Source: a bacterium D16-56 | GTDB lineage: Bacteria > Bacillota > Clostridia > Lachnospirales > Lachnospiraceae | Direction of reading: 5' to 3' | Length of the DNA: 64,000 nt | Assembly (NCBI GenBank): GCA_003611875.1 | Contig: RAYY01000027.1 | Coordinates: forward strand, 1-64,000 | Part shown: piece by piece, positions 43,796 to 53,047 of the stretch | Layout: each line of letters starts with the position of its first letter | Position numbering within the stretch: the first letter of the stretch is position 1 | Made by a program: the position numbers and the translations under genes | The notes under the pieces: model-generated | Told to the model about the DNA's origin: nothing | Database searches by the model: none | The model's input: the letters and a program-made list of their open reading frames with translations, nothing else

Positions 43796-46700
43796 ATGAG
43801 CATAGTACTATCCGTATACACAAAGAATGCATATAAAGAATTTCAGCTCCCTGCGTCGAATAACGCAGATTATGATATCGGAATCTCAAGCCAGGTGTTT
43901 TCGCTGAAAGAGGATCTGACCCTTCGATTGGAGGCTGTGGAAGGGAGCTGGCGTTTGCGCCACAGTCGGGCGTACACTTTAGAGAAGGAAGGCGGAGATC
44001 CTTACGATTATCTCCAATCAAATGATATTCTTAGGATTACTACCTGGCTGGAGGAACAAATCACGGTGGTGGTTACAGAGAGGGAAAGTACCTTTGAGGT
44101 GCTGAACAAATATAGTATTTCCTCTCTGAATCAGGTGACAGTGGGTTCCGCACCGGAGAATGATATCCGGTATCGTTTTCTGGATCTGGTATCCAGACGG
44201 CATGCAGTACTGAAAAAGAACGGGAAGGACTGGATCATTGAGGATGTAAGCGCCAACGGCATTTTCCTCAATGAAAAGAAGATTTCCGGGCGTGCAGTGC
44301 TCCAATTAGGCGACTGCATTAATATCTATGGTCTGAAAATTATTTTCTTAGATGGAAGGCTGGCTGTTGCTGCAGTGAACCGTCAGCTTAGTCTTAATAA
44401 TAAGATTCTTCCGCTGCATTATGTCCGATCCCAGTCTCAGGAGGGGACAAAAGCTGACAGGCGGATTCGAGGGAAGAATTACTTTCATCGTGCTCCCAGA
44501 AATGTGGCTCCTTTAGACGAGGAGCAGATTGTTATCGACGCACCGCCCAATGCCAAGGTCATGAACCGGAAGCCTCTTTTGATGGTGATCGGGCCGTCCT
44601 TTACTATGATGATTCCCATGCTTTTGGGAACCATGCTGACCATGTATATGCGGTCCAGCAGCGGTTCGTATTCCGGGGCATTTATGTATACAGGCATTAT
44701 TACCTCTGTAGGTTCTGCTGTCTTGGGGGTGTTCTGGGCTTTGATGAATATCCGGTATGAAAAGAGAATTACCGTGGAGGAAGAACAAAAGCGCTTTGAC
44801 GCCTACAGCAGCTATCTGGTCCGTCAGGTGGAAGTGATAAAAGAGAAATACGAAAAAACCAGGCAGAATCTTCTGGAGCTGTATCCGGATGCAGAATCCT
44901 GCATGAAATATGACAGAACCAACCCGGCCTTGTGGAGCCGGAACAGACGGCATGAGGATTTTTTGTCTCACAGGCTGGGGCTGGGAAGCCTTCCTTTTCA
45001 GATTACCATTGACGCTCCCAAGGAGCGGTTCAGCATGACCGACGACAATCTGATGGAAAAGCCCAGGATGATCAAAAAGGAATATGACACCCTTTACGAT
45101 GTGCCGGTACAGGTGGATTTGGCAGATTCTCATGTGATCGGTCTTGTAGGAGGCCAGGGGAAAAAGGGCGCTATAGAGATTATGCATGTTTTGTCTGCTC
45201 AGATTGCGGCCAACAATTCTTACACAGACGTAAAGCTGATCTATATTTATGACGGAAAGAACCATGGGGAGGAGTGGCAGTTTGCTAAGTGGCTGCCTCA
45301 TGTGTGGGCAGAGGATAAGAAGGCCCGTTATGTGGCATCTAATAAGGAGGAAGCCAGCGATGTATTTTATGAGCTGGTGAAGATTTTTCGTATGCGGTCT
45401 GAGGATGAGCATCAGAAAAAGAATACCCTTCCCAAACCATACTATATTATGTTTGTGGCAGATGCCTCCGTGCTGGAGGGAGAGCTGATCACAAAATACA
45501 TCTATGACGGACAGGAGTCTGTGGGGCTTACCACCTGCATTATGGCAGAAAGCTATGAGCAGCTTCCTAATCTTTGCGAATTTGTCATCCAGAAGGATGG
45601 GGAGTTTGAGGGAAGCTATCGGCTGTCTGATGCAGAGCGTCATCCGGTCCGGTTCGACCAGGCAGGCGCAGAGAACATGGAAAAGCTGGCCAGGCGGCTG
45701 TCTGGTATTGAGGTAAAAGAGGTAGAAAAGGGAGGGGACATTCCCAATTCCCTGACTTTCTTTGAGATGTTCCATGTAAATTCCCCAGAGGAATTAAAGG
45801 CTGAGGAGCGGTGGAGAAAGAACCGGAACTATGAGAACATGAAGGCTGAGGTGGGGGTAAAGGCCGGAGGAGAGATGTGTTATCTGGATGTCCATGAGAA
45901 ATATCACGGACCTCACGGCCTGGTAGCAGGAACTACAGGATCCGGAAAATCCGAGACCCTTCAGACTTATATGCTGTCCCTGGCTTTGAACTTCAGCCCG
46001 GATGATATCAGCTTTTTCATCATTGACTACAAGGGCGGCGGTATGGCAAACCTGTTTGACGGGCTGCCTCATCTGATCGGTCAGATTTCCAATCTGTCCG
46101 GGAACCAGGTGCGCAGGGCCATGGTGTCCATCAAGAGTGAGAATAAGCGCCGTCAGCGGGTATTTAATGAGCACAATGTAAATAATATTAACCTTTATAC
46201 CAAGCTATACAAGAACGGGGAGGCTACAATGCCGGTTCCCCACCTGTTTATTATCATTGACGAATTTGCAGAGCTGAAGCGGGAAGAATCAGACTTTATG
46301 AAAGAGCTGATCAGTGTGGCCCAGGTAGGGCGAAGCCTGGGCGTGCATTTGATTCTGGCGACACAGAAGCCCAGCGGAACCGTGGACGACAATATCTGGA
46401 GCAACTCCAAATTCCGTCTGTGTCTGCGGGTTCAGGATCGTCAGGACAGTAACGACATGCTTCATAAGCCGGATGCCGCCTACATTACTCAGGCAGGCCG
46501 CTGCTATCTTCAGGTAGGAAACGACGAGCTTTATGAGCTGTTCCAGTCTGGCTACAGCGGGGCAGTGTATGATGAGAACGCCGGTTCCTTCCAGTCCGGC
46601 ATTGCGTCTATGATTTCCATGACCGGAAAGGAGGCGCTGATCGGAAGCAACTTAAAAAGAAAGCAGCAGGCCGAGCTGCGTCTTAACTGGATCTGCAGCC

Positions 46701-48775
46701 TGGTCAAGATCATACAGCAGACCGCAGCAAGCCGTCTTTGGACCTTAAAGCAGCTTTCCGAAAGCTCGGATGCAGTGGAAGCTATTTACGCAAAGCTTGA
46801 GGAGGTTGGCATAGATTATCCCAGAAGCGAGTATAACAGCAGGCGTTTGGAGGAGCTTTTCAGGAACTACATGAAGATTTCCGATCTGGTCAGCAAGGAC
46901 AGTCCCAAGCGTTTGGAGGAGGAGGTACGGGAGCTGTTAAAATATGTGGACCAGAACAATGTAAAGCTGCCAGAGCAGAAGATGAAGACCCAGCTGGATG
47001 CCATGGTGGAGTATTTGGCAAAGACCGCCAGGGAGCATGGCTACAATCACAATTTCCAGCTTTGGATGCCGCTTTTGCCTGTGTCCTTCCCTATTGAGCA
47101 GTTAGCCGGATACAAGGAGCATTTGTTTGACGGGAGATTTTGGCCCCAGCCTTCAGAGGAATGGACTTTGGAGGTACCGTTAGGTTTGTGTGACGATCCG
47201 GTGAATCAGGCCCAGATGCCCCTTGTGATCAGCTTTTCCGAGAATGGCCACCATGCCTTCTGCGGCATGATCGTCAGCGGAAAGAGTACTCTGCTGCAGA
47301 CTTTATTCTATGGGCTGATTCATAAATATGCGCCGGATTATGTGAACCTGTATGCCATTGATTTCAGCAGCCATATGTTATCTGCTTTTGAACATGCACC
47401 TCACACCGGCGGGGTGATCTATGAGGATGATCAGGAGAAGATGGAAAAATTCTTCCATATGATGGAACAGACGCTGGAGGAGCGCAAGAAGCTGTTTAAG
47501 GGAGGAAATTACAGCCAGTTTGTTCGGGCCAATGGCGTGAAGGTTCCGGCCATTATTGTGGCCATTGACAATTATGCCAATTTTAGAGAGAAGACAGACA
47601 ACAAGTATGAGGATGTGGTGCTGCACCTGGCTCATGACGGTGTGGGATATGGTATTTTCCTGGCCATTACGGCAGGAGGGTTTGGCTCCAGTGAGATTCA
47701 GAGTAAGGTTGGAGACAATATTAAGACCGTGCTGTGTCTGCAGATGAACGATAAGTTCCAGTATGCGGACGCCATGCGTGTTCCCAGAATCGAGACCTTG
47801 CCAGAGTCCAATATTAAGGGACGCGGATTGGCAAAGGTGGGAGAGAGGATTCTGGAGTTTCAGACCGCTCTTTCTTTGGAGGCAGAGGATGACTATCAGA
47901 GAATGGAAGAAATCGAGAAACAGTGTAGAGAGATGCATGGGGTATGGACCGGGAAACGGGCCAAACAGATTCCGGTTATTCCGGAAAAGCCTGTGTGGTC
48001 CGAGTTCGAGGAGCTGGCAGACACCCAGGAGCTGTTTGGCGGGGATCGATATCTGCCGATCGGATACGATATGGAAAGTGCTTCGCCCTTTGGCATTGAC
48101 CTAAGCAAGATCTATTGTTATATGATATCCGGAAGGGCAAGAAGCGGAAAGACCAATGCCCTGAAGGCACTGATCCGTTCTGCAAGAAAAAGAGGCGGAA
48201 AGCTTGTGGTGATTGAGCATGGATCAGATGAGCTGAAAGCGACAGCAGCTAAGATGGAGGCGCAGTATATTGATACCCAGACCGCGCAGTCTGAATTTTT
48301 TGCCAGCCTGCTGGAGCCTATTAAAAAGCGGAATCAGATTAAAAAGGCTTTGATCGAGGAAGGACGGGAGGAGGATGTGTATGAGTCTTTGATGGGGGAG
48401 GAAAAATATTATATCTTCCTTGCAGACATAGTATCCTTTATTACTTCTGTATATAAGCCGGAGGAGGGGGTGATGAATATCCGCCCGTTCCTGGAGAACA
48501 TTACAGAAAAGGGGAAAATGCTGAATGTATATTTCTTTGCAGGAATCAATCCAGATACCTTGTCTTCCATTATCGGACTGCGGGCTTATGAGAATATGAC
48601 CGGATATCGAACCGGCATCCACTTCGGCGGCAATGTTTCTAACCTGCGTTATATGGATTTTGGATATATGAATTATACAGAACAGGCAAAGACATTCAAG
48701 GCAGGCATCGGTCAGCTTCCGTCGGGCAATGACGACAGCGTGGCAAGGGTCGTGGTGCCGTTGGTTAAGGGATAA
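43796..48775 (+). CDS. essC: EssC-type FtsK/SpoIIIE ATPase of a type VII secretion system
   Basis: 1659 residues. The ATG at 43796 follows AGAGG; the longer frame includes repeat DNA. Two N-terminal FHA-like domains come first (the second, about 95-190, has SRRHAVL and DVSANGIFLNEKKI), then two membrane helices at about 265-330 (PLLMVIGPSFTMMIPMLLGTML and AFMYTGIITSVGSAVLGVFWAL). Three ATPase modules follow: Walker A GTTGSGKSE near 715 with FIIIDEFAELK, GMIVSGKST near 1157, and GRARSGKTN near 1446. The third module's Walker B (KYYIFLADIV) has no acidic catalytic Glu. This is the motor and central membrane component of Firmicute T7SS. The order FHA-FHA-TM-TM-ATPase x3 matches EssC/YukB. Confidence 0.95.
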   Translation: MSIVLSVYTKNAYKEFQLPASNNADYDIGISSQVFSLKEDLTLRLEAVEGSWRLRHSRAYTLEKEGGDPYDYLQSNDILRITTWLEEQITVVVTERESTFEVLNKYSISSLNQVTVGSAPENDIRYRFLDLVSRRHAVLKKNGKDWIIEDVSANGIFLNEKKISGRAVLQLGDCINIYGLKIIFLDGRLAVAAVNRQLSLNNKILPLHYVRSQSQEGTKADRRIRGKNYFHRAPRNVAPLDEEQIVIDAPPNAKVMNRKPLLMVIGPSFTMMIPMLLGTMLTMYMRSSSGSYSGAFMYTGIITSVGSAVLGVFWALMNIRYEKRITVEEEQKRFDAYSSYLVRQVEVIKEKYEKTRQNLLELYPDAESCMKYDRTNPALWSRNRRHEDFLSHRLGLGSLPFQITIDAPKERFSMTDDNLMEKPRMIKKEYDTLYDVPVQVDLADSHVIGLVGGQGKKGAIEIMHVLSAQIAANNSYTDVKLIYIYDGKNHGEEWQFAKWLPHVWAEDKKARYVASNKEEASDVFYELVKIFRMRSEDEHQKKNTLPKPYYIMFVADASVLEGELITKYIYDGQESVGLTTCIMAESYEQLPNLCEFVIQKDGEFEGSYRLSDAERHPVRFDQAGAENMEKLARRLSGIEVKEVEKGGDIPNSLTFFEMFHVNSPEELKAEERWRKNRNYENMKAEVGVKAGGEMCYLDVHEKYHGPHGLVAGTTGSGKSETLQTYMLSLALNFSPDDISFFIIDYKGGGMANLFDGLPHLIGQISNLSGNQVRRAMVSIKSENKRRQRVFNEHNVNNINLYTKLYKNGEATMPVPHLFIIIDEFAELKREESDFMKELISVAQVGRSLGVHLILATQKPSGTVDDNIWSNSKFRLCLRVQDRQDSNDMLHKPDAAYITQAGRCYLQVGNDELYELFQSGYSGAVYDENAGSFQSGIASMISMTGKEALIGSNLKRKQQAELRLNWICSLVKIIQQTAASRLWTLKQLSESSDAVEAIYAKLEEVGIDYPRSEYNSRRLEELFRNYMKISDLVSKDSPKRLEEEVRELLKYVDQNNVKLPEQKMKTQLDAMVEYLAKTAREHGYNHNFQLWMPLLPVSFPIEQLAGYKEHLFDGRFWPQPSEEWTLEVPLGLCDDPVNQAQMPLVISFSENGHHAFCGMIVSGKSTLLQTLFYGLIHKYAPDYVNLYAIDFSSHMLSAFEHAPHTGGVIYEDDQEKMEKFFHMMEQTLEERKKLFKGGNYSQFVRANGVKVPAIIVAIDNYANFREKTDNKYEDVVLHLAHDGVGYGIFLAITAGGFGSSEIQSKVGDNIKTVLCLQMNDKFQYADAMRVPRIETLPESNIKGRGLAKVGERILEFQTALSLEAEDDYQRMEEIEKQCREMHGVWTGKRAKQIPVIPEKPVWSEFEELADTQELFGGDRYLPIGYDMESASPFGIDLSKIYCYMISGRARSGKTNALKALIRSARKRGGKLVVIEHGSDELKATAAKMEAQYIDTQTAQSEFFASLLEPIKKRNQIKKALIEEGREEDVYESLMGEEKYYIFLADIVSFITSVYKPEEGVMNIRPFLENITEKGKMLNVYFFAGINPDTLSSIIGLRAYENMTGYRTGIHFGGNVSNLRYMDFGYMNYTEQAKTFKAGIGQLPSGNDDSVARVVVPLVKG

Positions 48776-48789
48776 GGGACAAAAGACAG

Positions 48790-49500
48790 ATGGTTTCCAT
48801 GATAGTATATGATCCTCATGCAGAGGAGATGGAATTAATAAAAAAGCTTGTCCGGCAGGCGGCTGCAGTGCTGACGGAGGAAAAATGGCAGATGGAGTTC
48901 TTTACCAGAAGGGAGCAGGTGGCTGCTTTTTTAAAAGACCGGCCCTTGCTGGATCTGGCCTGTTATGATGTATCCCCCAAGGGAAGCATTGATGATCTGG
49001 AACGGATTCGGAGGGATTATCAAAAGATGCGGCTTCTGCTCATTGCAGATGCCTCCATGTCCCCTATGGAATACATCCGTCCCACAATTCTGGCATCTTC
49101 CCTGCTGCTTCGGCCAATTTCTCCGGAACAGGCAAGGGAACAGCTTATGGAGCTGGTGGAGCAGTTTCAGGACCAGGCGTTTCATGGACAGGAGGAAAGC
49201 CTTGTGATTGAGACCAGGGAGGGCAGGACCTATGTGCCCTTGGCTCAGATCTACTATTTTGAAGCCAGGGAAAAAAGGGTCTATGTGCGTTTAAAGAAGC
49301 AGGAGATGGCTTTTTATGAGACCATGGAGCATTTGGAGGAACGTCTCCCGGATTATTTTGTCCGCTGTCACCGCAGCTTTATTGTCAGCAGGCAGAGGAT
49401 TCGGAAGGTAATGCTGTCAAAGAGCCTGATCGAATTGGAACAGGGGATGCAGATCCCCCTTTCCCGCAGCTATAAACCGGCATTTAAGGAGCAGGAATGA
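48790..49500 (+). CDS. LytTR-type response regulator in the T7SS-like operon
   Basis: 236 residues. The N-terminal receiver-like domain (MIVYDPHAEEMELIKKLV, with LLDLACYDVSPKGSIDDLERI at the phosphorylation strand) is divergent: the Asp of YDV may be the acceptor, but the usual DxxMPxxDG loop is altered. The C-terminal LytTR DNA-binding domain (ETREGRTYVPLAQIYYFEAREKRVYV, then RCHRSFIVSRQRIRKV) is clear. It lies 14 bases after essC and overlaps the next gene by four bases, so it is part of the operon and probably regulates it. No cognate sensor kinase is seen. Confidence 0.85.
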   Translation: MVSMIVYDPHAEEMELIKKLVRQAAAVLTEEKWQMEFFTRREQVAAFLKDRPLLDLACYDVSPKGSIDDLERIRRDYQKMRLLLIADASMSPMEYIRPTILASSLLLRPISPEQAREQLMELVEQFQDQAFHGQEESLVIETREGRTYVPLAQIYYFEAREKRVYVRLKKQEMAFYETMEHLEERLPDYFVRCHRSFIVSRQRIRKVMLSKSLIELEQGMQIPLSRSYKPAFKEQE

Positions 49501-50210
49501 TCTATATTTTGGATTTGTTGGAGTTTCAGGTATTGGCATCTGCCAGAAATATGGATTCCTATTATGGATTTGCCAGGGAGAAGGCAGCTGCCAGGGAGGA
49601 AGTATACTATACAATATACCAGATGACCCGGTCCGGAATTTTAAAGCAGGAGAAGGGAGAGCTGGTGATTCAGCCGCCGTTTTCCGGATTTTTTGATGAA
49701 ATAAAGAAATCCTCCTGTGTGCTGGTTATTGACAGGGGAGGATATGTTCTGCCTCGGCAATGTATTTATTTTGGCGGCGGACAGTACCTATGCATAGAGT
49801 ACTGCAGCACGGATCAGGATCGGATCAGTATGTGCGGGATGGAGGAGGAAGAATTTTTTCTTCAGTTAACAGAGCTGAACCAGCTTCCGGAACCTCGCCT
49901 GACACAAGAAACCGGCTCGTATAATTTTACGGAATACTGGGAATCTCACCTTCAGGAGGAGCTGAGGGAAATATCATCCCAGGGTGAGGGGCAGGAGAGA
50001 GAGGAATATCCGGAATGGAGCCAGGTACACAGTGTTTTTACCCTGCGGGATAAAGAGACCGGAAGGATTCTTGCCAGGATGATTCTGGCAGAGTTGCCTC
50101 TGGAATATTGCATGATTTTGAAAAAGCCTGGCGAGCCGGCTGTCAGGGAGCCATATATACGAGAAAAGGCCTGGGAGATTTTAAAAGCTTGGTGGAGGAA
50201 TGAAGGATGA
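49497..50210 (+). CDS. Unknown 237-residue protein of the T7SS-like operon
   Basis: I do not recognise a family. It is soluble, with no signal or membrane helix. The N-terminal 90 residues (REEVYYTIYQMTRSGILKQEKGELVIQPPFSGFFDEI) look like a winged-helix or EspG-like alpha/beta start, followed by mixed strands and a C-terminal helix (REPYIREKAWEILKAWWRNEG). Four-base overlaps with the regulator before it and the YukD-like gene after it indicate translational coupling with the secretion genes. By position and shape it could be a substrate chaperone, as EspG is for mycobacterial ESX, but this is inference only. Confidence 0.6.
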   Translation: MIYILDLLEFQVLASARNMDSYYGFAREKAAAREEVYYTIYQMTRSGILKQEKGELVIQPPFSGFFDEIKKSSCVLVIDRGGYVLPRQCIYFGGGQYLCIEYCSTDQDRISMCGMEEEEFFLQLTELNQLPEPRLTQETGSYNFTEYWESHLQEELREISSQGEGQEREEYPEWSQVHSVFTLRDKETGRILARMILAELPLEYCMILKKPGEPAVREPYIREKAWEILKAWWRNEG

Positions 50211-50455
50211 TATTGGTAGATATTTATGTGCCCGGGGCAAATCAGACCTATGATTTTAACCTGGATGAGAATGTGAAGATCGAACTGCTTCTGGAAGAAA
50301 TCAGCGGGATGATCTGCCAGAAGGAGCATTGTACTTTAAGCGGAAGTATAAAAGAGATGCTTTTAGTAAGCCAGAATCAGAAAAAGGTTCTGAACTCTGA
50401 CCTGACCCTGTCTCACTATAAGATTGTCCAGGGAGACCGGCTGATGCTGGTGTAG
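50207..50455 (+). CDS. YukD/EsaB-like ubiquitin-fold protein
   Basis: 82 residues. MILVDIYVPGANQTYDFNLDENVKIELLLEEISGMIC, ending in LSHYKIVQGDRLMLV, has the length and strand pattern of the YukD/EsaB family, ubiquitin-like cytosolic accessories of Firmicute T7SS. It overlaps the preceding gene by four bases. The C-terminus DRLMLV fits the family's usual end. Role: needed for secretion or its regulation in known systems. Confidence 0.8.
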   Translation: MILVDIYVPGANQTYDFNLDENVKIELLLEEISGMICQKEHCTLSGSIKEMLLVSQNQKKVLNSDLTLSHYKIVQGDRLMLV

Positions 50456-50513
50456 ACAGATGGAAAATAAGGAAATGACAGTGATGCAGGTGATCGGACA
50501 TTGTGTAAAAAGG

Positions 50514-50538
50514 CAGCCTGGCCTGACAGGACAGGCTG
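50514..50538 (+). terminator. Hairpin between the YukD-like gene and the effector-domain gene
   Basis: CAGCCTG and CAGGCTG form a 7-bp stem with further partial pairing inside. It is followed by a short TTTGTC only, so it may be a partial terminator or processing site that sets WXG100 levels apart from the core genes. Confidence 0.35.
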
Positions 50539-50647
50539 TTTGTCTGGGAAAACAGGTCATTCAGCCATCTAAACAGGTTATTGGTCAGAAAATGTACCAA
50601 AGTGCCGGAATATGTGGTAGACTTTGGATATCAGAAAGGAGAAGACG

Positions 50648-51007
50648 ATGTTTACGGTAGCCATACGAGCATTGGCAGAGTCCTCCCAGGAGCTGCAGCA
50701 GATGGTTCGGAAGCTGAACCGACAGGCAGAGGAAGTAGAAGGCATTGTCTCCTCGATTCGGCGGATGTCGGCTTATGATGATGTGAGACGTACCTTGCGG
50801 CGCCAATTGGAGGATCTGGATACAGAGAGACATAGTATGATGGAAATGATGGCGGCTTTGAACCAGATCCAGTTGATGTACCATCAAAGTGAACGTAATA
50901 TCACGGATTATGGAGATCAGGTCCGCACAGTCAATTATTATCGGAACATGGATGTGGTCAGTCTGGGAGATATACGGGACAGCATCCAGGAATATCAAAT
51001 CAGATAG
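50648..51007 (+). CDS. Stand-alone version of the effector N-terminal helical domain
   Basis: 119 residues, all helical, starting at the ATG after AAAGGAGAAGACG. It aligns end to end with the N-terminal 90 residues of the two larger putative effectors at 53048 and 55898. All three finish with a Met-rich helix and a Y-x-x-x-E box: MYHQSERNI here, LYDKTEKGI and LYEQAEKNI in the others. YxxxD/E is the known T7SS export motif. It may be a secreted helper that pairs with WXG100 proteins or effectors. The link is my own alignment by eye. It lies 10 bases before the first WXG100 gene. Confidence 0.7.
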   Translation: MFTVAIRALAESSQELQQMVRKLNRQAEEVEGIVSSIRRMSAYDDVRRTLRRQLEDLDTERHSMMEMMAALNQIQLMYHQSERNITDYGDQVRTVNYYRNMDVVSLGDIRDSIQEYQIR

Positions 51008-51017
51008 GAGGAGAGAG

Positions 51018-51320
51018 ATGGCGGATATTATTGAGATCAATATCGGCACTCTGGCAAATGACATTGGGGAGATGCAGACAGAGGTGAAGATGCTCCGCGA
51101 AGAAATGCAGAGGGCATTTGACTCCATCACAGAGCTGGATGCCATGTGGAACGGACCGGCTAATGATACTTTTAACCAGGCATTTCGGTCAGATCACGAG
51201 GCCATGGAAGGAATGTGCAAGACCATTGACAGCCTGATCCAGTACATGGAAAATGCCAGAGATGAATACCGGAAATGCGAAGCATCGGTTTCGTCAGAGA
51301 TTGATTCCATACGAATATAA
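51018..51320 (+). CDS. WXG100-family protein (WNG), type A
   Basis: 100 residues with the helix-turn-helix hairpin of WXG100 proteins and W-N-G at the turn (ELDAMWNGPANDTFNQAFRSD). The C-terminal YRKCE gives a YxxxE export motif. It resembles the WDG protein at 52068 (MWDGQANDAFHAAFLSD), defining a type A within this locus. TAGGAGGAGAGAG precedes the ATG. It is probably secreted as a dimer with the next protein. Confidence 0.9.
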   Translation: MADIIEINIGTLANDIGEMQTEVKMLREEMQRAFDSITELDAMWNGPANDTFNQAFRSDHEAMEGMCKTIDSLIQYMENARDEYRKCEASVSSEIDSIRI

Positions 51321-51338
51321 GGAGGTGACCAGACAAAA

Positions 51339-51662
51339 ATGGCAATCATTGGAGCTGTAGAGCTTTTGGTGACACCGGATGTGCTGAACCAGAAGGCAGT
51401 AGAGGTAGAGAAGAACATAAGCAATATGCGTCAGCGGTTTGACACCATGAAGACCCTGGTGGAAAAGAGCAAGGGGTATTGGATAGGAGAAGCCGGGGAT
51501 ATGCACCGGCAGAATTATTCGGAGCAGCAGGACAATATTGATCAGGTCTTAAACCGTCTGTCAGAGCATCCGATTGATTTACGGAGTATTGCACAGACAT
51601 ATTCGGCTACAGAGCTGAAGGTAGAGAACATCATCCAGTCACTTCCCGGGGATGTGCTGTAG
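51339..51662 (+). CDS. WXG100-family protein (WIG), type B
   Basis: 107 residues. LLVTPDVLNQKAVEVEKNISNMRQRF, then GYWIGEAGDMHRQNY at the turn and a C-terminal YSATE (YxxxE), ending SLPGDVL. It shares its start (VTP), its WxGEA turn and its end (L.GxVL) with the WEG protein at 52481: type B. AAGGAGGTGACC precedes the ATG. Placed next to a type A gene, it likely forms a heterodimer with it. Confidence 0.87.
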   Translation: MAIIGAVELLVTPDVLNQKAVEVEKNISNMRQRFDTMKTLVEKSKGYWIGEAGDMHRQNYSEQQDNIDQVLNRLSEHPIDLRSIAQTYSATELKVENIIQSLPGDVL

Positions 51663-51687
51663 GTGTGGAAAGAGGAGGTGAAGGGCC

Positions 51688-51999
51688 ATGGCGCGGAGTT
51701 TACGCAGTATTGAGATGGATTTTGGCAAAGCAAAAAGGCAGGCCAGAGAATTAGACGAGGTAGCCGGCAATCTGGAAAAGCTGTCAGGAACACAGCTTGA
51801 GGAGACTTTGAATCAACTGGGTACTAACTGGACCGGAGATAATTCCCTGAAATATATTGGAAAAGGGAAGGTTCTGCAGGGAAATATCGACAAGACGGCG
51901 CAGGCAATCCGTCAGGTGGCGCAGGCGATTCGGGATATTGCTGAGGCTATTTATGAGGCTGAGATGGAGGCATGGGAGCGTGCCCATAATCGAGATTAA
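51688..51999 (+). CDS. WXG100-like protein (WTG), singleton
   Basis: 103 residues, helical, with NWTGDNS at the predicted turn. Basic start (MARSLRSIEMDFGKAKRQARELDEVAGNLEKL). Unlike the other four it has no clean YxxxE near the end (IYEAEMEAWE), so it may travel with a partner. It separates the two type A/type B pairs. GAGGAGGTGAAGG precedes the ATG. Confidence 0.78.
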   Translation: MARSLRSIEMDFGKAKRQARELDEVAGNLEKLSGTQLEETLNQLGTNWTGDNSLKYIGKGKVLQGNIDKTAQAIRQVAQAIRDIAEAIYEAEMEAWERAHNRD

Positions 52000-52067
52000 A
52001 TAACCATTTTTAAAGATTGTAATAAAAATTACATATATCACAACATTATTCAAGGAGGAAAATCATA

Positions 52068-52367
52068 ATGGCATTGATCAGAGTAACAGCATCGCAGGTG
52101 AGAAACAGCGCAGAATCATTGAGGGGGCTTAACCAGCAGTTTAACAGCCAGGTGCAAAACCTGCAGGCAGCGGAGGAAAGCTTAAATGGAATGTGGGACG
52201 GCCAGGCAAATGATGCATTTCATGCTGCGTTTCTCAGTGATAAAGAGTATATGACACAGTTTTATAATCTGATTAATAAGTACTGTGAGGCTTTAGACAG
52301 CATTGCTACAGAGTACGAGAATGCGGAGAATATTAATCTGGATACAGCAACTAGAAGGAGCTTCTAA
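52068..52367 (+). CDS. WXG100-family protein (WDG), type A
   Basis: 99 residues. MALIRVTASQVRNSAESLRGLNQQFNSQVQNLQ, W-D-G at the turn (GMWDGQANDAFHAAF) and YENAE (YxxxE) at the C-terminal helix. It is the type A partner of the second pair. It is preceded by a 68-base AT-rich stretch and CAAGGAGG, so it may be separately expressed from the first pair. Confidence 0.92.
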   Translation: MALIRVTASQVRNSAESLRGLNQQFNSQVQNLQAAEESLNGMWDGQANDAFHAAFLSDKEYMTQFYNLINKYCEALDSIATEYENAENINLDTATRRSF

Positions 52368-52480
52368 GGGCTTTGACGGTTAGGCGCTTATGGACGATTT
52401 CTTGCGCCAGATGGTAATCTTCAAAATAAAAAAGTAAAAAACAATCAATAAAAAATAAACAGCGAAAAGGAGAAATTATT

Positions 52481-52792
52481 ATGGAAGGCAGCTTATTAGT
52501 AACCCCTGAGAAATTGATCGAGACTTCATCCGAGTTCAGCACTTGTATGTCACAGGTACAGAATCTGACGTCCAGCATGATGGAGCAGGTTCGCAGCATG
52601 TCAAGCTTTTGGGAAGGCGAAGCGGCTACGGCATATCTGAATAAGTTTAATGAGCTGGAGGATGATATCCAGAGAGTTCATACCATGATTAACGAGCATG
52701 TAACGGATCTGAATGAGATGGCAGCAATTTATCAGAAGGCAGAGGCCAAGAGCCAGGAGATCAGCGGGGCTTTGTCCGGGAATGTGCTGTAA
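52481..52792 (+). CDS. WXG100-family protein (WEG), type B
   Basis: 103 residues. LLVTPEKLIETSSEFSTCMSQVQNL, W-E-G at the turn (SFWEGEAATAYLNKF) and YQKAE (YxxxE), ending LSGNVL. It matches the WIG protein at 51339 in start, turn and end. It is the last of the WXG100 row, before a terminator, and the probable partner of the WDG protein. Confidence 0.92.
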   Translation: MEGSLLVTPEKLIETSSEFSTCMSQVQNLTSSMMEQVRSMSSFWEGEAATAYLNKFNELEDDIQRVHTMINEHVTDLNEMAAIYQKAEAKSQEISGALSGNVL

Positions 52793-52847
52793 AGAATAAT
52801 CAGATCAGATTAAAGAAAGTCCGTTGGAAAATATTAATTAACTGCGA

Positions 52848-52898
52848 AAATGCCAGATATTTTAGGAAAGGTACAATCAAAGAAAATATCTGGCATTT
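52848..52898 (+). terminator. Terminator after the WXG100 row
   Basis: AAATGCCAGATATTTT and AAAATATCTGGCATTT form a 16-bp perfect stem with a 19-base loop, followed by GTTTT. It separates the WXG100 genes from the AT-rich effector cassette. Confidence 0.82.
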
Positions 52899-53047
52899 GT
52901 TTTACAAAGCTGGAAGCTCTTTTTGTTTATGCTGTTAACCGCTTCAACCATAGAGGGCATGACTTGCTCATAACAGTTTTGCCTGTGTAATTTAAATTTA
53001 TTTTAAATCATTACAGTGTATTGGATGATATATAGAAGGGGAGTATA

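Noticed and set aside
44513-45775. 420-residue open frame on the minus strand inside essC
   Set aside because: It is a shadow of the EssC reading frame: His/Leu/Pro-rich, with no ribosome site or domain.
50460-50660. 66-residue ORF between the YukD-like gene and the 119-aa gene
   Set aside because: No ribosome site, no family features, it contains a hairpin and runs into the next gene's start in another frame.
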